From assembly GCF_965363235.1 (NCBI RefSeq), contig NC_134845.1, positions 26,228,524 to 26,292,523 of the forward strand: 64,000 bases of DNA, read 5' to 3'. The stretch is from Mytilus galloprovincialis. Taxonomy: Eukaryota > Mollusca > Bivalvia > Mytilida > Mytilidae. The notes beneath the pieces are model-generated. The model ran no database searches. It worked only from the letters and a program-made list of their open reading frames with translations, and had not been told where the DNA came from. This document shows, in pieces, positions 1-10,165 of this stretch. The first letter of the stretch is position 1, and each line of letters begins with the position of its first letter. The position numbers were made by a program, and so were the translations under genes.

Positions 1-430
1 AAATGGGTTCTGAACTTTATAAAAATTTGTAAAGCGGAAGATTTTATCAAGCTTTTTTCAAAAACATGCTTATTATCAAATGCTGTGCGGTGACCTATAG
101 TTGTTAACTTTACGTCATTGAGTATTGTAGATAGTTGTCTCATTGGCAATACCAAATCTTTTTATTTTCATATTGATAACACATAAGTTAAACGTGTGCA
201 AAATGAAGTGTTAATTTATAAATACATTGTCTTCTGACTTCAAGTTAGAATCTATCTATTTTATATATATTTTTCAAATAATAATAATGTTACCGAAAAT
301 ATTCAGTTTTCACAATATAACACAGATAAATAATAAAAAAATCGGCAACAAATTGAAAATGCATGGTTTGTTTTGTTAGCTGTATACATATATGCATGGT
401 CCCGATTTTTTTAATATATATATATATATT
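1..430. other. AT-rich non-coding DNA at the left edge
   Basis: No gene seen. It contains a copy of a dispersed mussel-type repeat at about 78-172 and a short TA run near 415-430. It does not align by eye with the flanks of the two TLR genes, unlike the DNA that follows it. Confidence 0.4.
78..172 (+). repeat. Dispersed repeat E (GTGACCTATAGTTGT family)
   Basis: Contains GGTGACCTATAGTTGT and GTTGTCTCATTGGCAAT, which recur at 28408-28498 and 48893-48985 and, inverted, near 38753, 44068 and 62568. I remember this sequence as abundant in Mytilus transcripts; its class (SINE-like or LINE tail) is not clear. Confidence 0.6.
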
Positions 431-2156
431 TTTATACATATCAAACTGTCCATAATTATGAACTGATTTTGGTCGAGGTAAAATGATTTGCCTACCTTAA
501 CTCAAATGTTTGTATCGAGTACAGAGACTATCAGTAGTCTGAATCAAATCCTTTTTCCAGTAATAAGAACAATACCAAATTATTAGTGCAATTTGTTGAT
601 GCAGAGGTAGTCTTCTTATCATAATCGAATTCTAGTAACACAATTAATTAATTGTTGGTTAATTGACATCAAATGGCACAAACGCATTGCTGTAATCACT
701 TTGAAATTGATTTCGTTAAAATAGTCAAAAAAAAATTATGATTGATTTATGCCCTAAACATCACAGAGAATATGGAAAATATTTTGATAATATTATAAAA
801 AGACGTATTTAACAAAATTAATAATTACTTTAGATGCTATATATGGCTGTTGTTTTTTCTGATAAGCAGCTAAAAATACGTACGGTTTGTTCTTAATATA
901 ACTGTCCTATGTTTATCTTTCAAAGACCGCTAGTATCCAATGTGAATAATTTTTGACGAATGTATGGACTCAATATACGTAAGAATTAATAACATAAATA
1001 ATATAGATAAAAATCGCTTCAATTTAAAGAAATACTTCCTCATTTAAATGATATAACATTTGTTTAAAAATAAAACACTTATTGAATTTTTGAGAAAGAT
1101 AGAAAAACGATTGATCTGCCCATCATTTCGTTAGTTTAACAGATTTTCTGTAAATGCACATTCTGAAAATGTTAAAATTATTCGAATCACTTGTTTTTTT
1201 TCCACCACAAAGAGTTTATTATATATGGCCTCATTCACATTTTGTAAAACTTTTTTCATTGAGTGGTTTTCAATACATACATCTACGAAATTGATTCGAC
1301 CATTCAATTGTCACCGTTCGATTCTAGCACCGAACCACTGTTGAGCCTTCGGTATGGGAAATGCGAGTCGATCGATTTGCCGTGCTAAATTGTAAACCAA
1401 GAATCGTTGACTTATTTTTAGATGAGATAAAAAACTGTATAGCTCCTTCACTATTCTCTGCCAGTCGAAAACTGCCAACAGGAAACCCACTTATTTTGAA
1501 CAGGATTAATAATTAGCATAAATAGTTACTTATACATGCGAGTAGCAACAAAAATATATGATGTCAAACAAGAAAATAAATGCATTAGACTGCCTGATGG
1601 TTGGAGTCTCTAAAAAAAACTTGCACCAATTTCTTAAAGAGCCATCGGTTGCAAGGTAAAATGTCAATTTAATTTCTACTGTTATTCAACATAACGTCGA
1701 CGTCGTTTCCCATATATGTTTAAATGACGGTTTCAACAAACGTTTTATACGAGAACTTGCATTATATTATTTCTTATTCGGAACATATCAGTATATCAAT
1801 CATACGCGTATGGTCATAACCATGTCTGTATACTCATATGGTCCGACAATACACGTATGGTCGGACCATATTAGTATTAGAATCGTTTATATATTAACGA
1901 GTCGGACTATATGTGTATTTAGACCATAAAGGTATTTTTCGAATAAATTGTAGCTTTCGTAGGAACACACAACTCATGCTACGAACCAAAAACGACTCAA
2001 GTCACCAATCGAATTTATTTATTTATTTTCATATATTATGGGCAGTTTTTTTTTTTGTTTTTGTTATTTCATCTTCGCATGCGTCAATTTAATGTGACTT
2101 TCTCTAGGCTGTCGACTTTTTCTTTCGTAAGAAAAATCACAACGTTTGAGACATAT

Positions 2157-2202
2157 ACCGTTTGGGTTTTGTACCGTTTGGGTTTTGTACCGTTTGGGTT
2201 TT
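2157..2202 (+). repeat. Short tandem repeat, unit ACCGTTTGGGTTTTGT x3
   Basis: Three head-to-tail copies of a 16-base unit, the last one slightly altered. No function inferred. Confidence 0.85.
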
Positions 2203-2625
2203 TTTATTAAATTTTTCCAGAGACATATTTATTTTGATTCTGACTATATTTCACTTTGTACGATCATGTCTTCTCGCCGCTAGATACATACGATTTTAAT
2301 GTTATTCTTGAAGGAAATTCAATACTACTATAACTGTTGATGGAAAAACGAAAAACGGCATTGTAAAAATCCCAAAGTAGAGATGTAAAACTAAAAGAAA
2401 ATTTTGGAATAGAAACTTATACGTTAAATTAAATTTGAACAAAACTGAACGTTCTTTCCTGATATAAAACTTGAGAGAAAGTACTTTAATAATATCTTAG
2501 CTGGCAATGCATTTCTAAATATGGCAAACGATGAAAAGATTATCTTTTTTTATGACAAACTGTCCTAGAAAGCTGGCTATGTATGGAATTTGATGCGACT
2601 GTCATACAAGTGAGAGATTTAGCGC

Positions 2626-2812
2626 TGTAGAACCAGGTTCAATCCAGCGTTTTCTACATTTAAAAATGCCTGTACCAAGTCAGGAATATGACAGATGTTG
2701 TCCATTCGTTTGATTTATTTTATCGTTTGATTATGCCATTTGATTAGGGACTTTCCGTTTGAATTTTCCTCTGAGTTCAGTATGTTTTTGTTATTTTACT
2801 TTTTAATCATAC
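2626..2812 (+). mobile_element. Penelope-like element, 3' tail of family B (5'-truncated)
   Basis: Shares AATGCCTGTACCAAGT, GTTGTCCATTCGTTTGA and TTTTCCTCTGAGTTCAGTA with 58845-59022 and, inverted, 56437-56606. It also matches the DNA directly following the PLE reverse-transcriptase remnant at 57654-58540. So it is a 3' end copy only. Confidence 0.55.
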
Positions 2813-5036
2813 AGTGAAAGCGTTCCAGCATAGACCTGTAGTGTTATATACATAAAAAGCTTGATAAACAAAATATTGCAAATTCAATTCAAAATAAAAT
2901 CATGTAGTTGGCAGAAATGAGTGTACTCGACTGTAATGTTAAAATGTAAAAAGGTTGCTTCACGGTCAATCTGAATATTCTCCTTTTTTATTCATTAAAC
3001 TAGACATTTACTAAGTATATCTGTTAATAATTTCATTTTTATTTAATTTTCGATTATTCATTATGAATTAACAATTTTGAATGTAGTTTAATCTTTTTTC
3101 ATTATTTTGTTTGAAATCAGTGATAAAAGAAATACGTTTTATGATTACGAAAATGATTTTTTAATTGTGTATACATATTTCTACTTTCTAGAACTGTTTT
3201 TACTGTTATTAAACATGTCACTATATAACAAAAAAAAATTTCTGACTTTCTTTACGTTATTAAAAAATAATCAAGAAATTTTAAAAGACACTGATCTTTC
3301 AGTTATCCAGACCATACGCGTATTGTTCGACCATATGAGTACCTACACATATGATCGTGACCATACGCAAACGGTTAAAATACTGATATGGTCAGAAACA
3401 GTTCCAAATAAGTATAACGTGTATTGTATATTCTTATATCGTTTGTGCTCTCTTCTGTAGCAGTATCAATGACAATTCGTGTTGTAATGATACTAATAGA
3501 AGGCGCGTAAAACATCTAAAACAAATGGCAGTCGTTCAGAGGAATCTAAAATTAAAACGCAATACTAGTATACAAAAATCGAACTGCATTTCATTAAATC
3601 TAAGGCAAATGTATTGTATTACTAAGCTCACAATAGATTCAGAATAGAATTATCAACTATAATTAAATCTTTAACTAAGCATTACAGAGAAAATTGAAAT
3701 TATTAGTATACTTTTTTTTTTATATAAGTGTGTTTGTTCAGTCACAACTATTACATTAACTTGTATCCTGCATGAATACAAACGTTTGCTACTGTTTAAA
3801 TAAGAATGTGAATCAGGGACAAATAAATGGGTGATTCCCATAATACATTAAGCAGTAAATACTTCACTTCTAGTATCATGCAAACATTTTAAAACCCTTG
3901 GCTGTGTTGTTTTTCATTGTGGTGTGAGAACATTATGGAACAGCTGCATGGCTATCATTGTCTTCCGAATAGTACAACTAGATGCAATTCTTTAATCGCT
4001 GACAAAACAACCATCAAATTTACCTTTTCATATTACTGGATAAAACATTTTAATTTACCCATCTTACATATTTTATCGGGACGACTTCGATTGCACTATA
4101 AATAATGAATTAATTACAACCAGGAAATATACATGTATTTCATATATAAAATGAAGATCATGATAACACATTTATTTATTCATTATATAAAAAAAACATA
4201 TTACAAGAAATAGTATATCAAAAATATAAAACTCAACGAAAATTCATAACGGAAAATCCGTTATCAAATGGCAAAATGAAAAGCCATCAACATATCAAAT
4301 GAACTTATAGCAACGTATTTGGTTGGGTTTTTTCAGCAGTCTAGTCAAGGAAAATATATGGCAACGGGTTATTTAACAACAACTTCTTTTGTTCGCCGTT
4401 TAAAATTCTAATGAATTGTGGATAATGAAAATCAAATAAACTAATTAATTGACAACAAAAGACATGAACAACCACTCATGTTCAATGAATTCGAAGATGA
4501 CATGATAAATATACGAAGACCTTATATAAGTGGGTTTTTTTGGTTTTTTTTTTGTCATTTTAATTGAGATAATTTAAGTTATTTCATTAGAAAAAAAGAT
4601 AGAGTTTTAGAGTCCTTAAGGGTTCAATGCAAAGCTGTGCATCATTCCGCGTGTTCGTCAACCAATTGTCACCAATGTCATTTGGTGTATGATGGAAAGT
4701 CATCTGCAATCATACCAAATCCTTTTTATTTTTTATCTTTACTTATTGTCTATAGCTTTAATTACATACAATACTAGTATCACTCAGTAAGTGGCTGGAT
4801 GGATGAAAGTCAGACCTGTCTTTAGTATTTAGCATTACATGTCTATTGAAGAAGCAATCAAATCAGCACACTGAGTTTACACCAAAAACTCTTTTCAATT
4901 TCAATTGTTTAAAAAAAGGTTCGATTTATTTTTTCAATTTGTACTTTACTTCTTTAATTGACAACAGTGAGGTATTTTTAGCGTACATTGTTATTGAACA
5001 TGTTAGCAGTTTTATTTTGATACTTTTATTTCATCT

Positions 5037-6230
5037 TGTAATAGTATTAAAACTTTTGACTTTTCTACACTTTACACAAGTATTCCACATTCCAAACTAA
5101 AAGACAAATTGAAAGACTTGGTATTGCTTTGTTTCATAAAAAAGGAATAGCCAACGTAGATACAAGTATCTTGTTTTAGGGAGGGATAAATCATACTTTG
5201 TAAAGGATCACTCTGATTCAAACAAAAAATTCTCTGAAACTGACATTATCAACATGCTTGATTTCTTGATTGACAAAATATTTGTTACGTTCGGAGGACG
5301 TATTTTTAAACAGACTGTCGGCATTCCAATGGTAACAAATTGGGCCCCTCTTCTTGCCGACTTGTTTCTTTATTACTGTTAGGCTGACTTCATGCAGAAA
5401 CTTCTTAGGAAGAAAGATAAGAAGTTAGCGATATCCTTTGACTCTACTTTCCGCTATATAGAGGATGTTCTTTCACTAAATAATCCAAAATTTGTTGACT
5501 ATGTGGAACGCATCTATCCCATGCATTGAACTAGAAATAAAGGATACTACAGATACAGTTAAGTCGGCCTTATATCTTGATTTACATCTAGAAATTGACA
5601 ATGAGGGTCGGTTGAAAACAAAATTTAACGACAAAAGAGATGATTTCAGCTTTCCAATTGTGAACTTTCCATTTCTAAGTAGCAACATTCCAGCAGTACC
5701 TGCATACGGGGTCTATATCTCACAATTGATACGATATTCTCGTGCTTGCATTTCCTATCATGATTTTCTTGATAGAGGGTTGCGGCTCATAATGAAGCTA
5801 TTAAACCTAGAGTTCCAAATGATGAAGTTGAAATCATCCCTTCGTAAATTTTACGGACGCCATCACGAGTTGGTTGACCGTTATGGAATAACCGTTTCAC
5901 AAATAATATCGGATATATTCCTTACGTTGTAACTTCAACCCCCTACCCTTTCATGAATGTGACCTACCGAATTAGACTATATACCGGATTTGTTATTACA
6001 TAAGCAATACTACGAGAGCCACATGATGAGCAGGATCTTCTTACCATTCCGGAGCACCTGAGATCACCCCTAGTTTTGGTGGGGTTCGTGTTGCTTATTC
6101 TTTAGTTTTCTATGTTGTGTCGTATGTACAATTGTTTGTCTTTTTCATTTTTAGCCATGGCGTTGTCAGTTTATTTTCGATTTATGCGTTTGACTTTCCC
6201 TCTGGTATCTTTCGTCCCCCTTTTAAGGAC
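5037..6230 (+). mobile_element. Penelope-like element, family A (RT remnant plus 3' tail), broken
   Basis: A broken, 5'-truncated retroelement. RT motifs are visible, including TLYTSIPHSKLK, PLLADLFLYY and the downstream block NFPFLSSNIPAVPAYGVY, followed by FYGRHHELVDRYG. Then comes a non-coding tail ending CTTTCGTCCC. It is about as long as the better-kept minus-strand copy at 22085-23171 and shares its tail. It carries several breaks and is not functional. It sits at the junction between TLR units 0 and 1 and is missing at the matching unit 1/2 junction near 16,130, so it inserted after that duplication or was lost from one junction. Confidence 0.75.
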
Positions 6231-7354
6231 TCTAAAACATCGATTCATTAAAAAGAAGACACTATGGAGCATACTGCATAGGACAACAAAGCAACAAATA
6301 TCCATAGGTCAACAAACAAACTACCATCAACAATAGACATGTACATAACTGGTCAAAATTTCAAGATCTAAAACTTACTTGTAAATAAATTAGATAGAGA
6401 CTACCAATCCCCTGACAGTAATACCAAATTCTCAATTGACAAAACAATTTTAAGATTTAATCAAAATCAAGCACAACACAATTTCTGACGTGAGAATAGC
6501 ACGCCTAAATGGACATGTTGCGGTCTGGAAGTATGTTTTTATATATTACTAGATACCCTCCTCCGACCCAGATTCTTTTTAATCTTGCTCAGTTGGACAA
6601 CAAAAGATACACAGAAGAAAGTTATACAACTATAATCAAAACAATACAGGAAACACGCTTTGCTTTGTGATACCGATATGACATACAACAAAAATACAAA
6701 GTACAAAGTTAACACAATAATAATAGATACACAGAAGACAGTTATACAGTTATATAATGAACAATCAATACACGGAAATGTGTTACCCTGTGATATCGGT
6801 ATAACAGGAAATAAATAACAAAGTAAAAGTACAAAATTTAAAAAATATATAATAAATCGTACCAAGGAATGCTCATAGTTTCGAAAAATATGCTCGAGAA
6901 TGTACTTTTCTGGTATGATGTGTTACTTTCACAGCTTTCTTAATCTTTTAACCAAAGTTTTAGTTCATACAAATCATATACTAGTATATCCTAAATTATG
7001 AACGCATCTCATTTATATATGCAAATTGCCAACCAATGCTTAAAGTCTTTTAGTGAAACAATACCGGTCAGAGGTCATGATCAACTTCTATTTAAAGATA
7101 TCTCTGGTGGTTATTTTATACAGAAACGTTATCAACAGTACTAGCACTGGTTGACAGAATTTTGTTTAATGTAAAAACAAAATTTTCAAGTTTTAAAAGT
7201 AAAATGTAAACTGAAACTGAAACATTGTAGTTTTATTTAAACTGCAAAAAATCAGGGAATTTGTATTCAGTTACAAAATACCAGACTCATTACTAAATGA
7301 CAACAGTATATTATAAATAATATCAATAAAACAAATCTATTACAAAGTTAATGC
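6231..7354. other. 3' flank of TLR copy 1 (paralogous to 16,143-18,540)
   Basis: Non-coding DNA collinear with the region downstream of TLR copy 2: shared ATTAAAAAGAAGACACT, AATAATAGATACACAGA, CCCTGTGATATCGGTATAAC and CTTAAAGTCTTTTAGTGAAA. The copy here lacks the PLE-C insertion found in unit 2. No gene seen. Confidence 0.7.
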
Positions 7355-7357
7355 TTA

Positions 7358-9490
7358 GGAACCGTTCAATATTTATCAGAAGGATGGGCCGGTGCATTCT
7401 TAATATTGTTTCGTTATTGCCCATCCTTTTACATTCTGAAAAAAAGTCCTTGCCCATCTAAAAAAATCTATAAAAAAAAGTCCTTGCCCCTCTAAAACTC
7501 TAAGACAATAAAAAAAATGATCTAGGTTCTTTTTTTATTTTTAAGTTTTTAAATTGTTATGTCTTGAAATCAAAGAATAGACTTTATACAAAATTTTAAA
7601 TGTGCTAGTTAATTCTATATGTATATATCTATGTGTGTAACAGAACCATACATTTTATTGATTTTCAAAACCAGTATGAATATACATGTACAGATTTGAT
7701 TTTATATGTACAGCCTCAAATACAATATTGATTTAAAATAAAGGAAATAATCTAAATTAAGGGACAATAACTCTTGGACTAGTAAACATATTATCATATA
7801 CTGAATTACTTATTATTGTCTTAATAACAGAACATGTTTATAGTTCAAATATCAATGTCCCTTTATCTATTCTGCTTTTCAAAAAAGAAATTTAATATGG
7901 TCTTTTTAAGCATATACAGGAAGATATGTTTTTGACTTTAATGATGCAGCCTTTTTTGACAGCTTAACACAAAACTATAACACAACCTGGCATTCTTTAA
8001 GATCAATATATAAATGAGATAGCTGTACATGTATATGAAAATCTAAGTTGATTTGAAAAAGTTATAAAAAAAAATGAAAGGTGACCATCTGAACTTAGTC
8101 TAAACTTAAAATTGTAGCTTTTTTCAACCTATTAACTAAATCCATAAAATTACAGCAAAAAAACAAAGTACTAAACAGCCTGGCATTCAGTAAGATCAAT
8201 ATAAAAATGATATAGCAGTAGAGTTTTATGAAAATGCAAGTTGATTTGAAAAAGTTATGAAAAAAATTAAAGATGACTATCTTGAAATAACCAAAATCTG
8301 AAAATTTAAGCTTTTTCTTAAACCTTTTTATTAAATCCATAAGAATGACAGCAACACACCAAACTACCAAACAACTAGGCATTCTATATTAGATCAATAT
8401 ATAAATGAAATAGCTGTAAAGTTTTATGAAAATCCATGTTGATTTGAAAAAGTTATAAACATTTTTAAAGATGACTATCTGGATTAAGCCTAAACTGAAA
8501 ATTTAAACTCTTTTTTTTTACCTTTTTATTAAATCCATAAGAATGACAGCAATACAACAAACTACCAATCAACCTGGCATTCTGTAAGATCAATATATAA
8601 ATGAAATAGCTGTAAAGTTTTATGAAAATCCCTGTTGATTTGAAAAAGTTATAAAAACTTTTAAAGATGACTATCTGGATTTAGCCTAAACTGAAAATTT
8701 GAACTCTTTTTTTTTTAACCTTTTTATTAAATCTATAAGAATGAGAGCAATACACCAAACTACCAATCAACCTGGCATTCTGTAAGATCAATATATAAAT
8801 GAAATAGGTGTAGAGTTTTATGAAAGTCCATGTTGATTTAAAAAAGTTATAAAAAAAAATCAAAGATGACTATCTATTTTCAGCCTAAACTTAAAATTTG
8901 AGCTTTTTTTTTCTTACCTATTAATTAAATCTATAAAAAAATTTAACAGCAATACACCTAACTACCAAGCAACCTGGTTTTCTATAAGATCAATATATAA
9001 ATGAGATAGCTGTAGAGTTTTAGGAAAATCCAGGTTGATTTGAAAAAGTTAGAAAAAAATTTAAAGTTTACTATCTGAATTTAGCCTTATCTAAAAATTT
9101 GAGCTTTTTTTTCTTACCTATTACTTAAATCCATAAATTTTACCGCAATACACCAAACTATTAAACAATTTGGTATTCTATAAGGTCAAAATAATTTATA
9201 AGATAGTCTGAACAGAAAATTCTAGCTTTTTATTCCTTAATTAAATCCGTAAAATTGACAGAAATGAGCCAAGCTACCAGTTTGGTGAGACATGTTTTGA
9301 GCGTCCGCAAAAGAAATATCCTACAAACCAATAAAATTGATAGCAAAATTTTTCCTATAAAATATGTTCTGGCCCATCCACTAAATATTTAAAAAAAAGT
9401 TCTTGCCCATCCAAATATTTCCACAAAAAAGGTGCTTGCCCCGCCACATTTTGCACCGGCCCATCCATCTGATAAATATTGAACGGTCCC
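7358..9490. mobile_element. Non-autonomous TIR transposon with internal 197-bp satellite (PIF/Harbinger-like)
   Basis: Ends are inverted: GGAACCGTTCAATATTTATC at the left and, inverted at the right, GGGACCGTTCAATATTTATC, extending through ATGGGCCGGTGCA. A TTA flanks both sides (7355-7357, 9491-9493). The 3-bp TTA duplication and GGG-type ends fit PIF/Harbinger. The interior has no transposase; instead it holds about seven head-to-tail units of about 197 bp. The unit 2 paralogue (near 18,541) lacks it, so it is an insertion. Confidence 0.75.
7960..9290. repeat. Satellite-like tandem array, unit about 197 bp, about 7 copies
   Basis: The landmark GATCAATATATAAATGA recurs near 7999, 8191, 8393, 8588, 8786, 8989 and, degraded, 9186, a spacing of 192-203 bases. 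Each unit also holds GAAAAAGTTATAAAAA, AAAGATGACTATCTG and ATTAAATCCATAA. Open frames on the minus strand in it (8095-8382, 8681-8863) are by-products of the repeat. Confidence 0.9.
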
Positions 9491-9493
9491 TTA

Positions 9494-10081
9494 CGGGCAT
9501 ACAATACAGTTACAGGGGAAGTAATGACGTTGCTAAAGTAAATGATTATTTTCGCGACGTCAAACTACGACTTATCGGGAAAAGATTCAGTTTTCGACTG
9601 ATTTTTATCATTCAAACTTATTTAACTTGGAAACGAGTTCATGGACCCCTTGGTTTGATTACGTAACAAGATAAGGTGTGTAAATTTTCATGAAAACGTA
9701 AATAGTGCAATTTTTTTAATTTGATAAATATACAGCAAAAAATGATGTTTTTTTCTACAATCATGAACATTTGATAAACATGAGTTATTTCTGAAGGATT
9801 TTAGGATACTTATAAAATACAGAAACTACAAGTAATTTAACAAAAAACAATTTGTGTTCATCTTTTAAAACAAAAAAGTTATGGCTTTCTTTCGAAAGGG
9901 AAAATACGGTCACAAATCTGAATTTTGAACAAATATACAAAATTTCTACCTCATTTTACTCAAAAAGGAGTACATGAAGGTACATTTTTTATTACATATT
10001 TGATTTAATCAGGTAAAAAATAGTCTATATGGAAATTTTCATCAAAATGTAAATACGGGATCAAAACTGTATCGTATGCCT
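9494..10081. mobile_element. Short TIR element (GGCATACRATACAG ends), TTA-flanked
   Basis: The left end GGGCATACAATACAG and right end CTGTATCGTATGCC are inverted repeats; TTA stands on each side (9491-9493, 10082-10084). About 588 bases, no coding capacity. It abuts the 7358-9490 element at a shared TTA and is absent from the unit 2 paralogue. Confidence 0.65.
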
Positions 10082-10165
10082 TTAAGGAGTCAAAGGAACG
10101 TGTTATTCACGGAAATGGCAATTAACAACAGAAGATGAAAAGTTGTTACATTTTCAATGAACATA

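Larger units (their letters stand above)
1780..3412. mobile_element. Probable TIR element in unit 0 flank (TATGGTC-rich arms)
   Basis: Arms of about 90-100 bases at 1780-1872 and 3305-3412 are inverted relative to each other and rich in CATACGCGTATGG and TATGGTC. Outer ends read CTTATTCGGAAC and, inverted, CTTATTTGGAAC. At the matching place unit 1 has only a short AT-rich stretch (14138-14168), so the element looks inserted in unit 0 only. It has no transposase frame. It also contains the tandem repeat at 2157-2200 and a PLE-B tail. Confidence 0.45.
431..5036. repeat. 5' flank of a further TLR unit (unit 0), gene off the left edge
   Basis: Collinear, diverged copy of the DNA upstream of TLR copy 1 (12,870-16,125) and, in part, of copy 2 (20,828-21,716). 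Shared landmarks include GTTGATGCAGAG (about 595, 13159, 20929), ACGTACGGTTTGTTCTT near 879 against 13484 and 21235, and GAACATTATGGAACAGCTG at 3928 against 14440. No intact gene is present. Short open frames here, for example at 3107-3460, 3917-4105 and 4846-5100, are neither conserved as proteins nor recognisable. Confidence 0.75.

Noticed and set aside
8095-8863. Minus-strand open frames of 95 and 60 codons in the tandem array
   Set aside because: They recur with the 197-bp unit, are hydrophobic by AT bias and have no family signature.
7960-9290. CRISPR-like array
   Set aside because: Units of about 197 bp are wholly repeated with no unique spacers, the genome is animal, and the array lies inside a TIR element.
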